Positions 11,612 through 21,784 of a stretch of 64,000 bases of DNA are shown in pieces. Each line of letters opens with the position of its first letter. Position 1 is the stretch's first letter. Origin of the DNA: Cavenderia fasciculata (lineage: Eukaryota > Evosea > Eumycetozoa > Acytosteliales > Cavenderiaceae). A program made the translations under genes and the position numbers. The notes under the pieces were generated by a model. It was not told the origin of the DNA, did not search any database, and saw only the letters and a program-made list of their open reading frames with translations. The stretch covers positions 620,001 to 684,000 of the forward strand of contig NW_004457644.1 in assembly GCF_000203815.1 (NCBI RefSeq). The letters are read 5' to 3'.

Positions 11612-12609
11612 TTACGAATCTGTAAAAGATGATGAAATATAAACTGGATAGGAAGGTAATAAATGATGTTTCTTGACATTTCTATTTTTGATAAATATAC
11701 TATTAATAATGACCAATGCAATAATAAACAATACACACAGCGTCATTAGAATGACAGAGGTGACTGAGAATTTATCTGCTCCAAACCAATTAACACGTTG
11801 ATAATGATCTTTTTGATAAACACAACTTGATGTTTCATTTGACTATTGGAATAAAATTAATCAATTAGAATGAAAGATCATAAATTGACTGAATCAAAAT
11901 ACATACTTTAAATGCAGATAAATAACCTAAAACCCATTTAAAATTGGTATTCCAAGTTCCAGAAATATTTGAAGAATAGGTTTGATTATCTATTACATAA
12001 CTAACTTCATATAGTCCTTGGTAACATATTGTTTGATCACTACTACTATCGCTTGAACTACTACTACTACTACTATTACTACTACCACTATCGCTACTAG
12101 TAGTATTGGTATTATTATTTGTTCCATTATTATTGATGGCATTGTTAAAGAAATTAAAGTTTTGATGTTGTTGAGAATCTTGATGTATAGTTGAAAATAT
12201 AGTTGGTTTGGGACGATGATCATAATAATCACTATCACCATGTGAGACTACATGATGATAGAATGCATTCTGACCCAAGATATGGTACCACCAAATCTGT
12301 GAATCTAAATCAGCACAATCATAGTCATAGCTTTGTATTGTCATGTTGATAAGATGTTTATTTACATAACAATCGATTGGTATAAACTCTTTACCTAGTT
12401 TAATCTAAATATAGAAATACTTTTAGTAAGTGTCAAATGATCAAAAGAAGCTTTGTTTAACATACACTTGGAAGTAGGTTTAAGAATAGAATAATAAGTA
12501 TTGACGCAACTGCCAACAAGGTCATAAACGATAATAGATAGATAATAATAATATTTCTCGAATGTTTTGTGTATCTTGCCAACAATGGTGTTGACGTTGA
12601 TGATTTCAT
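11612..12609 (-). CDS. Orphan membrane protein with two transmembrane segments
   Basis: Exons 12609-12466, 12404-11907 and 11842-11612 give 290 residues with all introns in phase 0. A basic N-terminus (RYTKHSR) is followed by a long hydrophobic segment at about 20-47, then a luminal or extracellular domain of about 190 residues with Cys, several N-glycosylation sequons and a Ser/Asn insert. A second hydrophobic segment lies at about 240-262, then a short basic tail ending SSSFTDS. The topology, both ends cytosolic, recalls CDC50-like P4-ATPase subunits, but I see no diagnostic motif of that family. I do not recognise the protein. Confidence 0.72.
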
Positions 12610-12983
12610 TTGTTTGTTGATGTGATCAACGATGATGTTTGATCGATCGTTTACACCTTCTATCTATATATTTATCTATTTATCTATAAATATGAATAGT
12701 AGTAAGTTGTATTGTATTCTTTACTTTATTTATTAATACTTTAGAAAGCTTTGCTCATCTCACGTAAGTAAACAAATTTGTAAAACAACGAAATTCGGAA
12801 GAATGCAAGTCTTTTTTTTTGCAAAGACACAAAAATTTTATTGTTTTATTATTAATATCTAGATTGATTATCTATGTGATGATAGATGTCTAGATGTGTC
12901 TATTATAATAAATATACATGTTTTATTTATTTGTTTAAACTTGTTGTTGTCAGATTGTTATATAATATACAAAGGTGGGGGAT
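12610..12983. other. Intergenic, upstream of the two-TM gene
   Basis: A 374-bp AT-rich spacer between the start of the two-TM gene and the stop of the SDR gene, both on the minus strand. It presumably holds the two-TM promoter and the SDR 3' UTR. Nothing else seen. Confidence 0.4.
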
Positions 12984-13790
12984 TTAGAATTTTTCAGTAA
13001 ATGGTCTAAGATCAAGTTCTTGTGTCCAAGTAGTCTTGTCTTGTTGATATAAAGCAAAATAATTGTTGGCAACTACAATTAATTGAATTGGTGTGAATGA
13101 ATTAGTTAGTTATCAAAGTTTGTTATTATTAAAATATTATTAATATTGCTTGTGTTGTTTGGTTGACATACTTTCATCTGGATTTAAAAAGGAATCTTTT
13201 GGTCTTGTTGAATAGTCACGATTAATGTCAACTTGACCATCGATAATAACGTGTGCAACGTGAATTCCTTGAGGCGATAGTTCACGTGCCAATGATTGAC
13301 TCAATGCACGTAGGGCGGCCTTACCCGATGCAAAGGCTGAAAAATTTGCACCACCTCTTAAACTGGCTGTGGCACCGGTCACCAAGATGGTACCTTGTTT
13401 TCTATCGATCATACTTGGGATGACTTGTTTGGTGGTGAGGAAACCTCCCAAACAACAACTCTTCCATGTGTTTTCAAAGTCTTGAGCAGAGAGTGTATGG
13501 AGTGGTCCGTACTTGAATCCCGATACATTGTAGACGAGTACATCGATGGGTCCGAGTTGCGATGAAATCTCTTTAAAGCCTTGCTCGACCGACTTTTCAT
13601 CAGACGTGTCCATCGACACTGTTATACCATTACCACCCTCCTTTTTAATATCATCCAAGTATCCATCCAACTTTGACTTGTTTCTAGATACCAATGCAAC
13701 CTTGAATCCTTCCTTTGCAAACTTTCTAGAAACTGATAACCCAATACCAGGTCCTACTCCAATAATAGCTGCTACTAAATTCTTTGACAT
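12984..13790 (-). CDS. SDR-fold oxidoreductase-like protein without the catalytic Tyr (SDR_c10 type)
   Basis: Exons 13790-13172 and 13072-12984 give 235 residues; the phase-1 junction restores NPDEIANNYFALYQQ. The Rossmann fold is clear: strand 1 with GVGPGIG instead of the usual TGxxxGIG, DTSDEKS, and LVYNVSGF at the NNAG position. In the active-site helix, where classical SDRs have YxxxK, the sequence is FSAFASGKAA: Phe replaces Tyr while Lys is kept. As I recall, the CDD group SDR_c10 is described with the same Phe and an incomplete Gly motif, so this is a family trait rather than a local mutation. Substrate unknown; it may bind NAD(P) without classical dehydrogenase activity. Confidence 0.92.
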
Positions 13791-14009
13791 TTTTTAATTA
13801 ATTATTTATATATATATTTGATGATCGATTTTATACTTCATCATTGCTATGGTTTTTTTCCTTTTGTGAACATACAAACAAATTAAATTAATTTTTTAAT
13901 TTTTGTTTTTTTTTTATGTGGAACCGCGTTCTATTCTAGAAGAAATAGCTAAGTATATTATTATGTCATACTAGTACACTCAAAGACAACAACTAAAACT
14001 TATGTATTC

Positions 14010-16410
14010 ATGATATCTTCTTCTTTATCTTCATCTTCTTCTTGCAATCATAATGATGACAATAGTAGTAGGCTTGTTCAAATTAGACTAGTATGGGTAT
14101 TGAGTAATCAATACCTAAGAACTAAAATATTTGAATATGTCAGATGGATTCATAGAGGGTTTGAAATAGACCGATCTGCATCAAGACACAAAGAAGAGAA
14201 TATTAAAAAGTACTATTACTTTTGTAATCCAAAGAGCAATGCCCAACTAGAGAGTGGTGGTCAATCACTTACTGAAATGCTTTGTTATGGTCGTGGAGAC
14301 CTCTTTATCAAGTACTTGCCAAAGTATCTGGAAATAGTACCAAAAGATGAAGCTAGAAAGGCAATGCATCATTTTTGGCAATTGGCAATTGCTCGTGTGG
14401 CCAGTGTCACTGTGTTGAGGTGTATCATGACTAGTGAATTAATCTATTTGGATACTCATCAATCACTTCGAACATTGTCACAATGTGTTCATCGGTATTA
14501 CAAAAAAGTACCAAACAAAGACTTTCAAAGGTTGGTTGAATTTATTGGTCTATTATTGGAACTGAAATTAAAGTACACCAATGCATTGGTATATCAACAA
14601 TCAATATTTAATTAAATTATTATTTAAATTTTCAACAAAATTATTAAATCATCAAATAATAATAGACTTTATTAATCAACAAGAAAAACAAGAAAAACAA
14701 CAACAACAACCATCGACTACATCATCATCCACTTCTTCTTCATCTTCTTCATTAAAATTAATTCAAATATTTGAAAAATATAATATAATTAATATAAAAT
14801 GGAAGGATGTATGGTTTAATGCTGTTACAGTAAAAGATTATCAAGTTTTGGATTATGCAACTGATCGTTTAAAGAGTGCTACGGTGATCACTGCAAAGAT
14901 GGTTAATTATATTATAAAGTATGGTGATTTACAATTGTTAAAGAGGTTGTTATTAAAGTATACCCTTACAAAAGACCAGAATACCATTCACACTATACTA
15001 CATTCCAAACTTGCAAGCCAACATGCAAAAGAGTATATAGACACTCTTTTCGCGTTGAATCATCCAAGGTTGGCTCAAAATAATTGTTTTGGTAACCATA
15101 TTAGATCAATTGACTATAAAATATTGACAACCGACCTTTTGGATTTGGTTCTAAACCCTTACCCCGACCCAACCGACCTTTGGGCACATGTCAATGTAGG
15201 ATTAGTTCGGTCATTTGCGCGCTCTTCAATCGAGTTGTTAGAGTACTATCTAGATTTGACAAAAGATAAGTATGTTGACCACGATTGGAGCCAACTACTC
15301 AACGAAACACTCAAATATGGCAATGAAGAGATGTTTGGATGGGTATTGACTCATCATAATGCATACCCTTTTAAAATAGAGTATATCCCCAGTGGAGCAC
15401 ACAACGATTGTGATGACCAGGTAGTGGCAAAATACATGAAGATGGTTTGGAGTGTGTTTGAAAAAGCATCGAATTTACAATTTGATACGATTGATATTTG
15501 TCCATTCCTCAGTCACCCACACCCCATCATGTGGCAAATACTCGACATACTCGGTACCTTTTTCAACAAGACTACCCACAGTTATTTCAACGGCTACCGT
15601 ATTCTAGAGGCTGCAGCATTACACTCTTTAGAGATTTATCAAAAGACGACCAATCTATTTGCTAATCAGTCTAGATTAATCCGACCAAACTGTCTCATTG
15701 CCAAAAGCATCGCCAATGGTAACCAAGCCCAACTGCTCGAGATGATCTGGCACTCAAATGAATCTCATTGGGAAGAAATCATCAAACTTTGTTTTCAATT
15801 GGCACTTGACAAACTCGACCGAATCAATCGACAAATCATCCGACACTACTATGAACCAGCAGCACAAGTACAATTAAAACAGGCACTTTGTGAAAGAAAA
15901 GCTACCATGACCTTGTTTCCAGTGATTTTCAATCATCTAGTACCTGGCAAGGAGGTTTGTAGATTCATTCATATACCCTATACTATTGAAGTGGAATCTG
16001 TTGAAAATCTATTCAACGATCCATCCGAAAATGATAAATCATTTTGGTCAATGTTTATAGAGTACCTTGACAGTAAATTCAGGATTATAAACTCTGAACA
16101 ATTGCTAGATTTCATTCTATACTCTTCCAGTTCCATCATCAGACGATATGCACTCAGTCGCACTGTAAACCCAAATCAATGGGATACAACCCGAAAGGGG
16201 ACCTATCGATACCTTTTCGTTTCTGGTCTGTATCATTGCATCAAATCAAATTATATAGAATCCGCCAGTTTTTTCACATTCGATCATATGGTCCCTGAAC
16301 TCGTCCATTTAATCGACATGTCTAGGAAATTGGGTCATATCAAAATGATTAATCTACTTTCCGTTGCACAATTAAGAATATTAACTTTAAATAAAAATAA
16401 TAAAACATAA
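14010..16410 (+). pseudogene. Ankyrin-like dictyostelid repeat-family gene, frame broken near 14.6 kb
   Basis: Two overlapping plus-strand reading frames, 14010-14615 and 14581-16410, read as one protein of about 795 residues whose frame changes between about 14583 and 14615. No GT-AG intron in that interval joins the frames while keeping the conserved helical sequence: the obvious donor at 14589 and acceptor at 14665 differ in phase. The N-terminus (WVLSNQYLRTKIFEYVRWIH) matches in style the start of the next gene, and the rest is successive short helix pairs like divergent ankyrin repeats. It may be a pseudogene, a sequence error, or an unusually expressed gene; apart from this point the coding sequence is open for 2.4 kb. 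Function unknown. Confidence 0.7.
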
Positions 16411-16976
16411 AAAAAAATAATAATATAATAACAATAATGATAATTTTAGAATTAAATCACCAATAAGAGTAAATAATACAAAGGACTCAGTTATAAATTA
16501 TTGTTTTCTAGTTTATCTTGGATTTATTTATAAATTTCTTTGAACATCACAGATACTGTTTGTACACTCCTTTTTTTCCCGAACTGATATTTTTTCACTG
16601 ATGTGCATTTGCGGTATGTGGAGTAGTATTGCTAAAAGAGATATACATCTATATAGATAATGATTGATATCTAGTATAAAAGTATGATTGTTATGACCAA
16701 GTGACGATCTTATTCACCTAGCTAACAGCTGTGCAGTGCAGTTCAAAGATGAATTTTATAATTATAATTTTTTGGTTATGATTGGATTCTTAATCAAGTG
16801 AAAGGCTCATCTATCATCTATTCATTTGATATATTCCAATCCCTCAAAGAGATAGATATAAAAACAAAAGAAAAATAGAATTAAATAATCAATGTAAGTT
16901 AACATGGCAAGAAATAGTAGTAGTAGTAGTTTAACATGTATCATGATACTAATATATTCTGTTCTTAGTTTTTTAA
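16411..16976. other. Intergenic between the two tandem repeat-family genes
   Basis: A 566-bp AT-rich spacer that should contain the promoter of the downstream 1586-residue gene. A short AGT repeat near 16914-16930 and ATG-led short frames lie just before the start codon. No other gene supported. Confidence 0.4.
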
Positions 16977-19900
16977 ATGATCACCTCTTCTCCTTTATCT
17001 TCTCCATTAGAGAGGACATTATTTTCAAAAGTATTCAAAGATGAAAAGTTGACGGATCTAATATTTAAACATGTTAGAGTGCTTACTAGAGACACTATCA
17101 GAGAAACAGTAAGATACCCTACTCGCTACCTTCTTCAATTTATCAAAAAACATGATCAACATGTCGGGTGGCTGACAGATGAAAAGAGTGTAAAGATTTT
17201 GGAGGATCGTATCAGAGTGGATGTACAATCATTGTACCCAAGTTGCCCAGAGGTTGATGAATTTTGCAAGAGCAGTATTACTCAAAACTATGACCTCTTT
17301 AAGATGGTGTATGATCATCGTCCCGAACTATTCGCGAACGGTGATATATTGGACAACGTTGCTGCCAAGGGATGTGTAGAGACGTTCAAGATGTTGGAGA
17401 GACAAACCACACCCATTCAGCTGACCTGCACAGCCGCAGCATTGTCAGCGGCATTGTCAAATGCCAATTGGCCAATGGTCGATTACCTCATCGACAATAG
17501 AACCGAGGGATGTCCATTTGATGTGATGGCTAGCATTTTGACAAACGGGTCTACACTACCATCTGATAAATGCAAAGCTATTCAAATCGTCGATGACTAC
17601 ATCCATGAAAATAGTCGTCCCAATCTCGTATTGGAACCAAGTGCATGGAAGTATGTCAACTCTATTGAATTGGCTCGATCACTTGCTCGACCCAATCAAC
17701 TTCCCATTGCCAAGCTTTCAGTTGACGACTATCTATACGATCTCTTGTCTCTCAAAGCCAGTCGATTCTTTCAGTTTGAAAACGTCCGTCACCATTTCAT
17801 CACGGTTCAATTGGATATTGTCTATTATTTCATGGTCAATGTAATGCACTACAGTTTCCTCTCATACCAACAACTAGAAGATATCAAATCACAATTCAAA
17901 GACGTCCAATTCATTAACCGTCAAACAAAAATATATCCAATGAAATTAAAGAATAACCATTTTCAACAAGAAGAATCAGAAATTGAAAAGATGACTAAAA
18001 AGTATGAAACAATGGATGATCAAGAATTGGACAAATGGAATACTTTTATTGCATTTAAAATCATATTGATCGAGGTTATATCTGCAATGAAGTTGACAAT
18101 TATAGACTTGGACCTAGCATTTATCAATGCTATATTATCATTGACAAAGACTGGATCAACTGTTATCATGCCAATACTATTCTCAAACTACTACAAAAAG
18201 AGTATTAGTACTTCTCGCCTCACGACACAAAGACCTACACTTTTCGATTTGATTTGTAAAAGATGTACTTTGGATCAAGCCAAAGCTGCCTATTCTATGG
18301 TTCAAGAGTATAGAAATGACGAATTATTGCAATGGGCATTACACAAAGGCTCCGAACCCAACTTTATCACTGCAAGATCGGCAACCTATTTGGCAGAGTT
18401 AAACAATTTAGAGGTGTTAAAGTATTTAGATGAGGTTAGTGAATCTAATCTCGCTCAATTTCACTTGGAACACTCACAATTCAACTACAACCCAAAAACA
18501 ACTCGGTATCTCCTCGAAACAAGACCAAACAGTCTCCTTCCTCACTACTCTTATCAAAAGGCCCTAGAAACTTTTGATTTGGAATTTATCAATTGGTTTG
18601 ATAACTTTGTTCAACAAAACCAGTCAATCATTGATGCATTCAAAAAGAAAGAAAATGGTTTTCAAAGAAATGATTATCCAATCATATTGTCAAGGGAAAT
18701 TATTTCAAATATTTTCACAAAATTAAATGGAAATCAAAAAAAAATCATTGATTTATTGGATTATATCATCAACAAATACAATATTACCAACAAAAGTCTA
18801 GACATTGCAACTGGAATATTCGAGTCTGAAGATATCGTTTATAATTTAATGTCAGAATGTTGTGAACAAGGAAATTTAGAAATATTTAAATGGTTGGAAA
18901 TGAAATTAAATCTATCACCTCAATCAAAGATTCAACAACCAGAGAGAATAGCAACAACTATATTTGATGATGCATACCTAACTGGATTGAATGATGATTT
19001 GGTTGAATATCTTATTGAAAATCGATTCGAAGGTTTTGGTCAAGAATCTTGGAAATATGTTGGTGAGAGTGGTGACAAAAAACAATTACAACGAATGATT
19101 CGTGGAACAAATCAACAACAACACAATCAACTTTTAAATACAATAGCTGCATTTGCAATTCGAAATGGAAACATGAAAATATTAAATCAAAATAATAATA
19201 ATATTATTCCACAACAAACCATCGTGCTCAATTTAACAAATTATAATATAAAGCATACAATTAAAAAGGGAGTTGAACCAATCATTAAAATGTATCTTCA
19301 ACATGCAACAATCGATGAAATGGAATCGATTTTACAACAATCATTAAGATTATACCAACCAACATGCACCAAATTAATTCATCAAGAATTAATTCGACAA
19401 CAAAAAGAACAATCCATTCAACCATATCAACTCGATCAAAGAGACCAACTATTTTTAATTTGGAGAGAAAATATTCCCTTGTTGGAATACTTTATTCAAC
19501 AAGAAAGTATGGATCCAAAATCAATCGACAAAAAACATTTTAGTCGTCTAAACACTCCAGAATTGAGAGATCATATGTATCAATACCTACTCGATCGAGG
19601 ATTCAACTCTTCCAAGTTTCAACCATGGTCACAAGTCCGACTCAAATCAGTCTCTTTACAATTCAACCGAGCCAAAAAAGGAGAAAAGACACAATTGATC
19701 AATCAAGAAACCATTCGATTAGTATTTGGTAACAAATATATTTTGCGAAAGATTCTTAGAGAGACAAGATTCACAGAGTCTGGGTACAGAGTTCCAATGC
19801 CAATGGATCTCCGTTTGGATCTCACATGGCTTGTATCAAATGGTGGATCCAATTGGATCAAATATCTGATTCGTCGAAAAGAACCACTTCATGTCAGCCC

Positions 19901-21737
19901 CAAGGCAGTCAGCTCTCTTTTCCAAGTCTCTGATGCGGAGCTCTTTCAACTTGTCTATGACAATTATCGGTCATCCTTTATTTGTATTCCTGGCCCACCT
20001 CTTTTTGACTATTCCGTTTATATTCAAGAACAACTATTAAAACAGGTCGATCCATTTCCCTTTTTACCTTTTCCCCAAACACATACCTACTATCATTACC
20101 ATTTTCCAGCTTTGCCTGGTTTATTTGACCAAGAGGTAATGGAAAAGGAACTAGACAATTTAATCCAAAAGAATCGATCAGAAAAGTCAGACCGACAAGG
20201 ATATGACAATGTATTTTCCTACAGTCAAACAGAAAGAGTTTCAGTGAATGACCAAGAAGAATTTGATATTGAAAACATTGACGACATTCATTATTGGCAC
20301 CATCATGTAAACTTGGACCAACTAGACACAAAATCTGAATGTTTACTGGACCGTATGGAGAGCATTCTCGGAAAACAAGATATTATTCTAGTCAATTTTA
20401 TTCATCGAAACCGAACAGAATCCTTTACCACTCAAAACCTGGAACAAATTCAAGATTTCACCGTTCTCCGTTTTATTCGACATTGTCTTCCAGACCTGCT
20501 GGAAATAGGATCCCCTCTTTATGACAATGCAATCATTGATCGATGGGATCTGATCGCAAACGAACTTTATCATACATCAGACTTGGAATGCACCCCCAAC
20601 GCATACAACTGCCAGGATCGATTGCAATTTCTATACTACGATCTCCAAGTTCCCTTTGACTCGGAACTCTACCATCCAGTCGACACTCCTTCCCTTGCCA
20701 ATATCAAATTCCTCATTTATATTGGATTGGATATCGAAAAGGCTTTGGATGTAACAATTGATAACCAATGTGTCAATTATATTTTAAAACAACACAAAAA
20801 ACAGCAACTCCAACTCGTCGATGGGAACAACCCGTCTCTCTTTAGGTACGACCCTATTTTTATCTATGGTTTGATCCCGTCCCATTGCTTTTCACAAGAT
20901 ATCAACATTCAGATCATGGAAACTGGCCTACGTGACAATCGAGAAAACTTTATCAACGATTCACTCTACCAAGGTGGTATAATGGATAAACCTATTCTAG
21001 ATTACCTACACAAACATGGAGTTCCTTTTAGGAAAAACCTCATAGAATGCCTTTTGGACAATGTCGACGAACGACTCAATGACATTGAAGCATGTCACTT
21101 TTCCAAAGAACAAACGATCCGTTGTTTTTCCTATGACAATTACCAACACCTTGATACCACCCGTTTCATGAAAGTCTATTCAAAACAATTTGTTCTTTGC
21201 CAGGCACCAATATCAAGTTCACTTTTTGATGAGTTGGACCTCAATGCTATTCAATATTACGACTTTTTATTCGAATTCAACCGCCGTGATTGCTTCAAAT
21301 TCCTCATTGACAGGTTGCAAAAAAAGGGAATGGATAACAAAATAGTAACAGCCAGAATCGAATCGATGTTTTATCACACTGCTATCACCCCATACCTCCA
21401 GACTTGCTCAACTGTAATGCTTGACCACTGTTTGCAATTGATCACCAATCTTTCAAACAAAATATTACCACAAAACAAGATGGAACGCGTATATTCGGAA
21501 TTTCTCATAGAGACAGATGAGACATCGGCTAGATTTGATCAAGCAATGGTCATAGCAAAGTATTTTAGTATTAGCTTTGAAAATATTCTAAAGAATTTCA
21601 AATTTAGAATATCATTTCATACTGCTGTCTTTCTTGCCAACTCTCTCAACATTTCAGCGTCAATGTTTGATGGTCCACTATTTTCTCTCCTTTCTCAAAA
21701 ACAAAAGGACTTTTTAAAAAATATAAAAAAATTTTAA
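16977..21737 (+). CDS. Giant intronless ankyrin-like helical repeat protein (1586 aa)
   Basis: One uninterrupted reading frame of 1586 residues, paralogous in style to the gene just upstream. It begins with a short module (LFSKVFKDEKLTDLIFKHVR) and continues as many helix pairs with phrases such as NWPMVDYLIDNR, GNLEIFKWLEMK and NDDLVEYLIENR, the usual look of very divergent ankyrin-type repeats in large dictyostelid families. A second start-like module (IRLVFGNKYILRKILRETR) occurs near residue 907, suggesting a duplication or fusion of two family members. There is no signal peptide, membrane segment or catalytic motif. A substrate-binding or scaffold role is inference only. The absence of introns contrasts with the neighbours. 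Confidence 0.88.
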   Translation: MITSSPLSSPLERTLFSKVFKDEKLTDLIFKHVRVLTRDTIRETVRYPTRYLLQFIKKHDQHVGWLTDEKSVKILEDRIRVDVQSLYPSCPEVDEFCKSSITQNYDLFKMVYDHRPELFANGDILDNVAAKGCVETFKMLERQTTPIQLTCTAAALSAALSNANWPMVDYLIDNRTEGCPFDVMASILTNGSTLPSDKCKAIQIVDDYIHENSRPNLVLEPSAWKYVNSIELARSLARPNQLPIAKLSVDDYLYDLLSLKASRFFQFENVRHHFITVQLDIVYYFMVNVMHYSFLSYQQLEDIKSQFKDVQFINRQTKIYPMKLKNNHFQQEESEIEKMTKKYETMDDQELDKWNTFIAFKIILIEVISAMKLTIIDLDLAFINAILSLTKTGSTVIMPILFSNYYKKSISTSRLTTQRPTLFDLICKRCTLDQAKAAYSMVQEYRNDELLQWALHKGSEPNFITARSATYLAELNNLEVLKYLDEVSESNLAQFHLEHSQFNYNPKTTRYLLETRPNSLLPHYSYQKALETFDLEFINWFDNFVQQNQSIIDAFKKKENGFQRNDYPIILSREIISNIFTKLNGNQKKIIDLLDYIINKYNITNKSLDIATGIFESEDIVYNLMSECCEQGNLEIFKWLEMKLNLSPQSKIQQPERIATTIFDDAYLTGLNDDLVEYLIENRFEGFGQESWKYVGESGDKKQLQRMIRGTNQQQHNQLLNTIAAFAIRNGNMKILNQNNNNIIPQQTIVLNLTNYNIKHTIKKGVEPIIKMYLQHATIDEMESILQQSLRLYQPTCTKLIHQELIRQQKEQSIQPYQLDQRDQLFLIWRENIPLLEYFIQQESMDPKSIDKKHFSRLNTPELRDHMYQYLLDRGFNSSKFQPWSQVRLKSVSLQFNRAKKGEKTQLINQETIRLVFGNKYILRKILRETRFTESGYRVPMPMDLRLDLTWLVSNGGSNWIKYLIRRKEPLHVSPKAVSSLFQVSDAELFQLVYDNYRSSFICIPGPPLFDYSVYIQEQLLKQVDPFPFLPFPQTHTYYHYHFPALPGLFDQEVMEKELDNLIQKNRSEKSDRQGYDNVFSYSQTERVSVNDQEEFDIENIDDIHYWHHHVNLDQLDTKSECLLDRMESILGKQDIILVNFIHRNRTESFTTQNLEQIQDFTVLRFIRHCLPDLLEIGSPLYDNAIIDRWDLIANELYHTSDLECTPNAYNCQDRLQFLYYDLQVPFDSELYHPVDTPSLANIKFLIYIGLDIEKALDVTIDNQCVNYILKQHKKQQLQLVDGNNPSLFRYDPIFIYGLIPSHCFSQDINIQIMETGLRDNRENFINDSLYQGGIMDKPILDYLHKHGVPFRKNLIECLLDNVDERLNDIEACHFSKEQTIRCFSYDNYQHLDTTRFMKVYSKQFVLCQAPISSSLFDELDLNAIQYYDFLFEFNRRDCFKFLIDRLQKKGMDNKIVTARIESMFYHTAITPYLQTCSTVMLDHCLQLITNLSNKILPQNKMERVYSEFLIETDETSARFDQAMVIAKYFSISFENILKNFKFRISFHTAVFLANSLNISASMFDGPLFSLLSQKQKDFLKNIKKF

Positions 21738-21784
21738 TTAATAAATAACCAAGTAAAACTTTTAACATTTATATATTTATCTAT

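Noticed and set aside
16904-16980. Alternative upstream ATG frame (MARNSSSSSL...) before the 1586-aa gene
   Set aside because: It is in a different frame, soon meets a stop, and no splice links it cleanly; the ATG at 16977 suffices.
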